DNA from: Gymnopilus junonius
Lineage: Eukaryota > Basidiomycota > Agaricomycetes > Agaricales > Galerinaceae
Reading direction: 5' to 3'
DNA length: 17,018 nt
Assembly (NCBI GenBank): GCA_015501075.1
Contig: JADNYJ010000651.1
Coordinates: 1 to 17,018, forward strand
The number at the start of each line of letters is the position of its first letter. Positions within the stretch are counted from its first letter, which is position 1. This document shows positions 9,291 through 17,018 of this stretch, in pieces. Below the pieces are notes generated by a model. That model had not been told where the DNA came from, did no database searches, and saw only the letters and a list, made by a program, of their open reading frames with translations. The position numbers and the translations under genes were made by a program.

Positions 9291-9926
9291 ATGTTGGATT
9301 TCAAGTCAGTCAAACTCGGTGTGAACCGTATAAGGAAAACCGGTGATAGCCGATCATCAGGTAGTGACCCAATTGAAACCACCAACCCTTTCATGTCTGA
9401 ATCGCCGCCAGACTATACGCTTTCTCCCAATACATCTTTGGACGAAATTGATCTAGACAACGAAACCCATTTGTCCATTTCACCGAAACCATTTCCCTAC
9501 TTCAAAACCAAACACGAATTCCGCCGCCGCGTAGTGTCAAGATGGATACTGCGCGACATTGCCAAGCTAAAGAAAACCAGCTGGACCAGGAATTCGAACA
9601 GCCCGTTATTCGTTGATTTTTTCAGCTGAGAATCCCTGGTATTAGAAGCAAGTTATGCGAAGCATACAAATCGAAGAAGTATAATGTCATTAGACAAATT
9701 GGTGAGTGATACATGCCTGATCGCTAAATAGTGCCATCTACGTATACTGACTTCTTGGCTTTTCCTGAAAGTACGTCTTTTGTCGGAACCAAATAATGGT
9801 GGTGATCTCTATTGTCGACAAACTTCGCCGCATATTCTCGGAAGTCCGTCACGGAACCGCTTGTCTCCTACACCGCCGTACCATCTGGCTTGCATTGCTG
9901 CCGGAATACCCGCTGGCCCTGTCTAA
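9291..9926 (+). CDS. Uncharacterised small protein, divergently paired with the zinc-finger gene
   Basis: Three exons: 9291-9530, 9626-9701, 9772-9926; 156 residues, phases 0 and 1 agree. The first intron could also start 3 bases later (GTGTCA at 9534), adding one residue. The ATG at 9291 is the first after an in-frame stop. Residues 1-80 are Ser/Thr/Pro-rich and acidic (PIETTNPFMSESPPDYTLSP), then a basic helical stretch (RSKLCEAYKSKKYNVIRQIV), then a Pro/Ser-rich end (NRLSPTPPYHLACIAAG) finishing PAGPV. No domain, signal peptide or membrane segment is recognised. The coherent frame across two introns is the main reason to call it. The first intron is the weak point, because it also holds an open stretch in the next frame. 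Confidence 0.6.
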
Positions 9927-10539
9927 TATTCGGTGAAAGTCAAAAGGAATGAGTCTCTGCCCAGCCAGGAAACTCTCTACCGCAGAATGTTCAATCAGCA
10001 CGCAGCACATGCATGTTACCATTCATCATCACTCGTTCAGTCTCACTGTCTATTTTCTTCAAAACACGAGTTGAGTTGATTGCAAGTAATTTTGTACAGT
10101 ACCCCGATTATAGACCCTGCAGCATAATGAAATCGACAGCCGCTGAGAAAAACATTTAACTTTTTTTTGGCATCTCAAACGAAACATTCTATGAAAAGCA
10201 CTAGTGGTCTGGCTGGCTCTTCGACGCATATCTTACCAGGCATGATTCCTCCGCAAGTCGTAGCAAATACTGGCTTGATGAATACATGTACCTTCATTGA
10301 TTGACAGGTTGAGAGACCTGCGGAATCACTGCTCCTACAATCCGCCTGCACCCAAGCTCTTCTACTCGCCTCCCGTTTCTCCAGAATTCTTCAAATAGCT
10401 GCACTACGCCTCGCACCCTGTTGTTGTTTTTCATGTGTCTTCGTTTTTGGACGAACCTCTACCGTAAGGCATAATTGCCAGGGTATATTTTAGTCCTCTG
10501 AGGCGACATTGGCAGCGGGTACTTCCTTGCTGTACTCTC
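9927..10539. other. Intergenic, no gene seen
   Basis: Holds the 3' end of the preceding gene and the promoter of the DUF6535 gene. A T9 run lies at about 10161-10169. I found no open frame with a recognisable motif and no repeat of note. Confidence 0.5.
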
Positions 10540-12385
10540 ATGCCTGCAGCGCATACTACTCTTGACGTCTATCCCGAAGATGAGAACGAAACACTTGGTC
10601 CCCATTCGTTGTTGACGCCTCATCGGGGCGTCCAGCAGAACCACGAATTTTCCCAGAAAAGATGGGGAATTCGGATTTCCGCCGGTGGCCAGCTTTGACT
10701 CATATTCCTCGTGCATGGTACACATCTGACGGCCACCAAGAGCCATGGCTCTCAGGTGGACCTTACAAATACCCCGTTCCGCAAAAGGGCGATCCATGGG
10801 AAAAATGTTTGAAGAAAGTGAAGGACCACGACGACGACGTGTGTGATGGTTGGGAAGTGAAGTCGACAACCTGATTGTCTTTGTAAGTATTTCTAACTTT
10901 ACAGTAGGCTAGAGAAACACCGCATCCATCTAAACTTGTACTGAGGCCGGGCCTTTTTTCTGCAGCTGTTACACCCTTCGTCATCGAATCCTTCCAGTTC
11001 CAGTCGCTACAGCAAGATCCAAACAATGCTAATCCTTTCCTCTTGGAACAAATACTTGTCCAACTTCATAACGCCAATCCTGGAAACAATTCTATCAGCA
11101 TGCTTCTTCCGTCTTCCCCCCCGTTTAGCCCATTTGCCACCGGATGTCCGTGTCAACATGTTCTGGTTTATGAGCCTTTCTCTCAGCCTTGCCTCCGTCT
11201 CCGTCGGCATTTTATGCATGCAATGGCTCAGTGAATTCCAGCGCGACTCCCCCACTTGATGCTATATCCTTACGCCAACTACGATACGAAGGCTTGATAG
11301 CTTGGAAGGTTCCTGACATCTTGATGTCTCTTCCAATATTGCTTTATGCTTCTCTTATACTGTTCTTTATCGGGCTGATTGACCTCTTGTGGTCTGTCAA
11401 TTTAGTGGTGGGCGATCTCTGCGATGGTCATATCGGGGATCGTCCTTCTACCGATCAAGCCAATGGCGATATTATCCATGGCCTGACCTGGATTGACAAA
11501 CATCTTGGAGAGACTGTGGATATGGCATTTGCCATGTATCATTGCATCAAGGAGCTGCCCTCTGCAGCTTCCAAGCAGCTACTTTTTCTTATCAGCGAGA
11601 AGTCCAGCAGCATCTGACCTCGAAAAGGGATGGTCGAATATCTGGAGTCCACAAGGAAGAAGAACGCAGGGAAATTAATGCGACACTCTTTTTGGAGATT
11701 AACAACCAAGTGTTTCCTCAGCTTCACCAATTTCAACTTGAATCTGTCATCCGCATTCTGAACACCCGTCTTCAGAACGCCATCGAGCTTGGCGACTCTG
11801 TCCAGATACAAGATTCTCTCCCTTTTATTAGATGGCCTGTTCGTTACGTACGGGGCCTACCTTCAGGTTCGTTGACGTCTGCTTTGTTTGCTTATCACAG
11901 AAACTTACTGTCGCGTCATAGGCCTTGTTACCCAATTCTTGCTGTGCATTCGAAAGCTTATAATGCAAGATTACATGAAGGAAGACTTTGAAGAAGAAAT
12001 ATGGTATCTGATGCAGCTTATCCTTTCCAACCATGATTCGCACCACTCTCCTAACTCACATGTCCAACTCGCATTCGAAATCATGACAGCCTTCGAGAGC
12101 AGGCTTCCTTCAGACGACGGTTTTGAGCTCTCGGCTCAGGCACGAGTCAAAGGAGAAGTCAAAGCATTCGCAAAGCACATCATCAAGATTTTACCTCCAG
12201 GTGACTTTGACGACTTGCAGTCATACGCACGACCTGTTTTATCAGCTATCCGAACACGAATGAACAGTCTCGGTGGTTCAGATGTCGTTCTCAACTCTTC
12301 CGATGACCAAAAACGATGGCAGTTTATTGAGAACAATTTCGCTTTAAATGATTCGGCTGAAGCAGGAGGGCACACATCTGCGTAA
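10540..12385 (+). pseudogene. DUF6535-domain membrane protein gene with multiple frame breaks
   Basis: The family is recognisable in pieces spread over the three frames. 10540-10690: N-terminal region from ATG 10540 (MPAAHTTLDVYPEDENETLG). To about 10855: the pre-domain helix GDPWEKCLKKVKDHDDD. Then VDNLIVF and, after an intron at 10883-10945, GLFSAAVTPFVIESF, the DUF6535 signature. Then membrane segments VNMFWFMSLSLSLASVSVGI and LMSLPILLYASLILFFIGLI, with LRQLRYEGLIAW between. The tail from about 11640 continues through a second intron (11843-11900 or 11867-11900) to the stop at 12383-12385. Frame changes are needed near 10690, 10855, 10949 (GGG), 11116-11122 (C7), 11249-11253 (C5) and 11600. 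No internal stop is needed once each shift is allowed. DUF6535 is a multi-pass family of unknown function, common in mushrooms. The gene is either recently decayed or carries assembly indels. Confidence 0.75.
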
Positions 12386-12515
12386 ATGAGTATGGATGTC
12401 ATGTCTAGAATTGATATTTTTCGACTTATTGTGACCTGTCAGTTTTAAGCGCAAATTAACTCAAGAATTGTAGTTCTTGAGATACATAGATGACTATACT
12501 CAACACATTCCCAAG

Positions 12516-12614
12516 TCGTGTATGGTGTAACGGCTAACATTACCGCCTTTCACTGGGAATTGAACACAATTTAAGCCAGCGCGGTAGCTCGGGGTTCGAT
12601 TCCCCGTACGCGAA
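12516..12614 (+). tRNA. tRNA-Glu(UUC) with a 27-nt intron
   Basis: The cloverleaf can be drawn completely. The acceptor stem TCGTGTA (12516-12522) pairs with TACGCGA (12607-12613), one G-U pair; discriminator A at 12614. D arm GTGT..ACAT (12525-12540). Anticodon stem ACCGC (12542-12546) with GCGGT (12581-12585). Loop C-T-TTC-A then C38 at 12580, so the anticodon is TTC (12549-12551). The intron, 12553-12579, lies between positions 37 and 38 as in eukaryotic nuclear tRNAs and contains GAA, which can pair with the anticodon. T arm CGGGG-TTCGATT-CCCCG (12590-12606). A short T run follows at 12617 as terminator. Confidence 0.93.
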
Positions 12615-13159
12615 TATTTTGGCGCGCCTAACGCGCTTATTTATCATGATGACTTTCAATTTACAGGTCACTCTCGTCTGAAGAACAACGTCAGCACACG
12701 ACTCGACATGATGATAGAGTGGAATTCGCATGAAAAGAAGCAAACAGTAAGTATATCAAGCAAAATTTCAGTCAATATTCAGGACAAAGAGTATATGGAA
12801 AGCAATTGCAACTTGTATGTAATTGAACATGGATTTGTTTGTTTCGTGAGTTTCGTTTCGTATCGTCAGAAATATGTAATGGGCGGTTAAATAGATAAAG
12901 TACACCTCCAATCTTCTTCCTCTCTCTCTTCAGCAAGTCATCAAAGTACATCCATACAGCATTCGCCTACGTAGTTCCTTGCACTACGTTTTTTCCTCGG
13001 CCCCCTCCGTTCTCTCGTCAAAGGTCGTGTCATTTTTTAAAGAAGTCCGTGTCCGTGTTGGTCGTTAGTGAGTCATGAATAAAAGAAGTTGCAAATGTTG
13101 ATCCTCGCAGCCTTCACAGGCCAGATAATAATAATAAAGAGAGGGCCATAGAAGGCAGA
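12615..13159. other. Intergenic, 3' region of the RID1-like gene
   Basis: No gene is recognised; a 60-codon plus-strand open frame at 12708-12890 has no motif. A CT-rich tract lies at about 12910-12935 and an (ATA) microsatellite at 13126-13137, probably in the 3' UTR of the minus-strand gene. Confidence 0.5.
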
Positions 13160-15474
13160 TCAAAGATCGAACTTCAGTGACTCAACCTTGCGTGGAGAGG
13201 GTAGTCGCATGCCCATGCCCATGCCATGGCTTGTCCCGCCAGGAGGAAGGATGGCACTACTTCTTTTGGAGGGCGTAACAGGCGTGCGGGGTGTGTTCCT
13301 CCCCGAAGTGGATGCACCCGAAGTTCCTCCCGATCCCTGGGGTCCAGCGCCCTGTGCGGAATTCTTGGGGACGGGATTCTTGGCGTGAGCAGAGGGTGGC
13401 AGGCCGATGAGACGTGCAACGGTGTATGGGAGCTCGTAGCCTGCTCGTGCGGCATAGGCAATGTATCGCGCGAGTTCGAGGTGCAGGTTCGGGTAGTAAG
13501 TCGTTGACGCTTTTCGGGAGATCTGAAGAATAAGGCAAGGGGATGAGAGCCTGGTAGTGGTCAAGAAGTTGGGTGCTTACGAGAATGATGCGCTCAAAGC
13601 CAGAAAGAAAGAGATCCGTGTGGAATCGATATGCAGAAAGTTCGCTGTCTTTCGACATGCTTAAGACTTCCGCAGATTTTGCAATGGCATTCACCAGCTT
13701 GAGCTGGGTCGTCTATAATTGTAAAATTCATTAGAAACTAGACAACGTCAAATAGAAAAAAAAAGTAAGAAAACTTACAAAATATGCCATAGCTTCAAAC
13801 TCTACACCACCCGTCATGCCACCTGGAGCTCTGGGCTTTTCGACACTGTTCTCGTTCGTCTCTGACAGTACCCAAATCGTATTATTCGGATGACAGAACA
13901 CCCAGAAATAATCTCTGCACACATCCGACAACTCCTGAAGATAAGTCTTGTATATCCTGGGGACATGCAACGACTCGATAAACTCATGTGGGGACACAGG
14001 AGCGCCAGGAGCTTCAGCGGGTGGAGGAGCAGGGGTAAGGAGCAGAGAGCGGATGAGAGAGAACATGCTCTTGTGAGGGGCAGGTAGCGTAATGAGATTA
14101 GAGGTGGCGAGAGAGGTTTGGCTTTCCCAGGCCTGAGGCTGTCGTGGTCGTAACCCGCTGCCACTGCCGACTGAGAGGAAGGAGCTATGGAAGCCTGGTC
14201 TGTTGGTAGTGGATGGGAGAGATGAAGGTGGGTACAGGTCGAAAAGGAGAAGCAGGAGTTCCACGATGAGTTGGCGGGTGGCAACCTCTCCTGGCTTTTT
14301 GTCAGAATAGAGCAAGGCCACGAGCCGAACGAAGGGGGTGGGGCAGGAGCTGCGCAAGGCAAAGCAACCAATTGAGGAGGTTGAGAGTGCTTTGAAGCAG
14401 CGCAAGAGTTCATGGAGGACTTGATCGTCGTGTTGTTCCTCCCTGTGAAGAAAATGAGTTATTTTGATATTCGAGTAGCAGCGCTTTTCATACCTCCATT
14501 CAACTTCTAGAATCTCGTTTAATCTAGTCAAAAGGGCGGAGTAGCCTCCCAGTTTTAAGAATTCCTGTGACCAGCTTGAAGCACATCAGCAGTGAACTGG
14601 GAAAAAGAAACAAGGAGCTGACTTACGTGGCAGATTCATTTCGTAACAACAATCTTAATTTCTTTAAATCTTCAATGTCTAATTGTGTGCTTGATGTGCT
14701 AGTGAGGATACTGCAAAACTTGGTTGGAGAGAGATTCTTGGCTGCAATTAACCCCTTTTCCTTAGCAGACTTGGGGACATGAGAGAGATCGACAGTAGAG
14801 GAAGAGCCTGCTGTCAAGTTGACTTGGCTCTTGGAAAAGAATTGGGAGCTATGGAACGAAAAACCACGTGCATGGCCGGGCCGTCGTTGTGGTGAAGAAA
14901 GATATGGGGAATTGTGAGCGGACACGGGAGGCTGAGAAAAGCCTGGATGAACAAGTTCTGGACTATCTCCACTTAGTGAAGCCAAGGTGGGGTGTCGTGG
15001 GTTGCTCATCATGGAATCGGTACTGTGAGCCTTGCGTAGGCTGCTGGAACGCGGACTGCCAGGGGGGGATTCGGTGGTGGGCCCAATAGCCATTGTTTGA
15101 GAGGACTTTATCATGGCTGCTTTAACAGAAGCATCCATTCCATAGAGCTTTGGTCTTAGAGTAGACGGGATTTGGAGGTCGTCCTGAAATCTAATTAGCA
15201 TCTCCAGATGCTAGACGGAGTAGTCTAAGCTCACCAAGAGTTTATCGAATGCTTCACCAGACACAGGTGTGTCCGGCATATCAATGTCCTTCGGCTTCTT
15301 GGAAACCGACTTTTTCTTTCCAAAGCCCTTGCTCACGGAGCGGTGCTTGCTCTTGGTTGTGGCAGGCACTTGGGGTTGCTGGAGATTCTCCTTTTCCTGA
15401 CCCTCGACAAGGTTTGTGATGACTGTAAAATCGGCAGAGGGGACGCGCCTGGGTGGGAGGATGCCCTTGAACAT
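13160..15474 (-). CDS. Formin GBD/FH3-domain protein without FH2 (RID1-like Rho-GTPase effector)
   Basis: Six exons, minus strand: 15474-15235, 15183-14627, 14574-14494, 14442-13779, 13712-13581, 13522-13160; 678 residues, all phases agree and all introns (51-66 nt) are GT..AG. The N-terminus is basic. A GTPase-binding motif like that of diaphanous formins begins at about residue 72 (EAFDKLLDDLQIPSTL, then RPKLYGMDASVKAAMI). A Ser/Pro-rich linker follows, then armadillo-like FH3 helices (about 225-480: LDIEDLKKLRLLLRNES, WSQEFLKLGGYSALLTRLNE, VLHELLRCFKALSTSSIG). The C-terminus is Pro/Ser/Gly-rich, with no FH1 or FH2 actin-polymerising domain. GBD-only proteins of this kind (RID1 in Neurospora and fission yeast annotations) bind Rho GTPases and are linked to septation and polarity. 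The name is by resemblance; the domain call is firm. Confidence 0.85.
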
Positions 15475-16435
15475 GGCTCAAGTTGGTTGAGTTGGGTTGT
15501 GGCAAGAGATGGTCAAGTTGGATACCGTCCAAATCCGGTCGTAAGTTCAACCCCGAACGCGTGCATCACCTGACCGAGTATGTCACGGCCCTTAGCGTTA
15601 CTAATAACCAGTCACAATGATCTTTTCCTCATTTGGCGTTCCCTTTGTCCCTTCAGCGTCTATATTATCCACAGCAAATCGATTTCCTGCGTTTCCGCTC
15701 GTTGCATTTCTCCTCCATAACTTCTCATTAATTGCCTGTCCTTATTTTCAAAACTTGTGCACTTTTATTCCTCAACATCGTCCGGTGTCCGGCAATTCTG
15801 CTCCCGTGCTTCCAGGATAAGGACCGTCCTATCTATCGGCAGGAGGGATGCCTCTCTTCTAGCAACCACCTTTGGCTAGCAAGACCATTTATTCGCAGAC
15901 AGCCTCTAACTTTATCTTGGCCCGGATCTTTACCATGGGCAACCGCAAAAACCTCTAACTGGTCGTACTAGCGTCCAATATCGACTCGTTCGACCTCCAA
16001 CCCCATCTCAGCCCTCACAAGGTTGCCACGATCAGTCCTAAAGATCTGCACCCCATTCCATGCCCTATTGCACCCAGTCCCTCTACTGAGTTTGCCCATC
16101 GTCCTGATGCCCAGGTCCAGGGACGCTTCCCACGCATTCCTACTCTGTCCAAATCCGGAGCACGCTTTTTGTTTTCCTCAGCTGCTGATACTGCCCGAAC
16201 TTTGTTATTGTCTTTCGACCTGCTGATGGGAGTTATGCTATCTGGAAGGACTTCCGAAGACGACCCTTTATTGTCTAATCCTTATTGTCTTGCTCGTTCC
16301 TTCGCTTAGCTCATTCATATCTTCCTGTGTTTTGCAAATATAGCAAGAGCACTCTTTTAGAACAATTAGGCTGTCGAGTCGGATTGTCAAAGCGTTCATA
16401 TGCGCAAGGTCCATTGATGACAGAAACCAAAAAAG
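15475..16435. other. Spacer between the RID1-like gene and the pheromone gene
   Basis: Pyrimidine-rich on the plus strand. Two open stretches are visible without recognised function: 15617-15820 (ATG start, hydrophobic, contains FPAFPLVAFL) and 15959-16306 (116 codons between stops, Pro/Ser-rich, no early ATG). They are in different frames and I found no splice combination that joins them to a known family. Confidence 0.45.
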
Positions 16436-16479
16436 CCTTTGTTGGATTGCAACTCTTTGTATAACCGGAGGGGTATAAG
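16436..16479 (+). promoter_or_regulatory. Pheromone gene promoter: two HMG-type sites and a TATA box
   Basis: CCTTTGT (16436-16442) and CTTTGT (16455-16460) are ACAAAG on the opposite strand, the core bound by HMG-box mating regulators (Prf1-type pheromone response element). TATAAG at 16474-16479 lies 130 bp before the ATG. The spacing fits an inducible pheromone promoter. The motif is short, so chance occurrence is possible. Confidence 0.45.
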
Positions 16480-16608
16480 AACAGAACCCACAACTCGACG
16501 CTTAGCCCAGCAAGGTCTTCACCAACCTTTCAGCCGCCCAGCCACTCCCCTCAAAAATCCGCCTGTCTCCTAACCTTCTAAAACTCATCCTCACTCTCCT
16601 CATCTGAA

Positions 16609-16737
16609 ATGGACGCTTTCACTACCATCACTAACTTCTTCACCTCCCCCCCCACTGTTGAAGAGACCGAGGCTTCTGTACCATCCAACGAGGATACCGG
16701 CGGATCAGGTGGAAATGCCTACTGCGTCGTCGCTTGA
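16609..16737 (+). CDS. Lipopeptide mating-pheromone precursor (CaaX, CVVA)
   Basis: Single coding exon of 42 residues, ATG 16609 to TGA 16735-16737. It starts MDAFTTITNFFTS, as many mushroom pheromone precursors do, and ends in the prenylation box Cys39-Val-Val-Ala followed by stop. The C-terminal core is TGGSGGNAYC. In this family the last three residues are removed, the Cys is farnesylated and methylated, and the precursor is cut N-terminally after a charged pair; here Glu28-Asp29 is the likely site, giving a peptide of about 10 residues (30-39). The mature product is a secreted ligand for STE3-type receptors that controls mate recognition and nuclear migration. No other precursor and no receptor is seen in the window. 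Only the first 400 bp or so of the neighbourhood on the right side is visible. Confidence 0.93.
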   Translation: MDAFTTITNFFTSPPTVEETEASVPSNEDTGGSGGNAYCVVA

Positions 16738-17018
16738 GATGTCTTCAAAAACATTCCTCACTGCGTTCTGACGGACCTGTAACATTTTGGCATCATCATC
16801 GTACGTCCCCGAATTTCATCTGCATCCTGATGATCTCTTATCTTTTCCAGGGCATTTGGGCATTTATTATCATCATCACAATCATCCCGCATTACATCAT
16901 TGGCATTGCGACACCCACCACCACCAACACAACAACATCAGCAAGACGGCTTTTATTGCAAGTGCACCAGCATCTTCGACCTTCTTCAGTATTACGCCTG
17001 CACTTTATCATTACACTT
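16738..17018 (+). other. 3' region of the pheromone gene with a probable UTR intron
   Basis: After the stop, 16801-16850 has the form of a 50-nt intron: donor GTACGT, candidate branch CTGAT, polypyrimidine stretch and acceptor TTTTCCAG. It would lie in the 3' UTR. The rest is rich in CAT/CAC/ACC triplets and shows no coding. Confidence 0.5.

Noticed and set aside
10459..10869. 136-codon minus-strand open frame opposite the DUF6535 gene
   Set aside because: No motif. The plus strand here carries family signatures (GDPWEKCLKKV), so this is a shadow.
13188..13507. Plus-strand open frames opposite the last exon of the RID1-like gene
   Set aside because: They are antisense shadows of GC-rich Pro/Ser/Gly codons; the minus strand has consistent splice phases and a recognised family.
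15490..15570. Possible tRNA on the plus strand (A-box-like GGCAAGAGATGG, B-box-like GTTCAACCCC)
   Set aside because: The T stem does not pair and no acceptor stem can be formed.
15617..15820. Hydrophobic open frame with FPAFPLVAFL, reminiscent of the start of STE3 pheromone receptors
   Set aside because: The resemblance is about ten residues. The expected continuation (PLPWHLQAWN-like segment and further membrane helices) is absent in all frames downstream. Too weak to call a receptor or relic.
15475..16600. A second pheromone gene on the minus strand
   Set aside because: I checked codons upstream of rev-comp stops for a Cys four codons from the end and found no CaaX-stop combination.

Overview
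The window looks like nuclear DNA of a mushroom-forming basidiomycete (Agaricomycetes, most likely Agaricales). Genes are broken by many short introns (about 50-70 nt) with GT..AG ends. The protein families are typical of that group: an agaric F-box family, DUF6535, an STK16/Env7-type kinase, a formin-GBD protein without FH2, and a farnesylated mating-pheromone precursor. Gene models below were built by hand from reading frames and splice phases. Family names come from recognised motifs, not from database searches.

Layout. 1-1375: mostly non-coding, possibly with the last codons of an upstream gene at 1-85. 1376-2787 (+): six-exon F-box gene. 2788-5931: AT-rich, transposon-littered spacer with a 527-bp TA-flanked MITE that carries a 30-bp minisatellite, a 30-nt perfect palindrome, and a 214-bp CACTA-type MITE just upstream of the next gene. 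5932-7899 (+): ten-exon STK16/Env7-like kinase. 8404-9279 (-): acidic/basic zinc-finger protein of nucleolar type, convergent with the kinase; its zinc finger is split by an apparent GC-AG intron. 9291-9926 (+): three-exon unknown gene whose ATG lies only 11 bp from the ATG of the divergent zinc-finger gene. 10540-12385 (+): DUF6535 membrane-protein gene with several frame breaks. 12516-12614 (+): tRNA-Glu(UUC) with a 27-nt intron. 13160-15474 (-): RID1-like formin GBD/FH3 protein. 16609-16737 (+): a 42-residue lipopeptide pheromone precursor ending in the CaaX box CVVA, with HMG-type promoter motifs and a probable intron in its 3' UTR.

The most important item is the pheromone precursor at the right edge. 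Such genes mark the B (pheromone/receptor) mating-type region of tetrapolar mushrooms, or a related non-mating cluster. No STE3-type receptor is recognisable inside the window, so the flank beyond 17018 is the place to look.

The other genes share no pathway that the sequence reveals. The apparent indels in the DUF6535 gene and at the 3' end of the zinc-finger gene fall between about 8.3 and 11.6 kb. They mean either gene decay or residual assembly errors. The F-box, kinase, unknown and RID1-like models are cleanly open across all exons.
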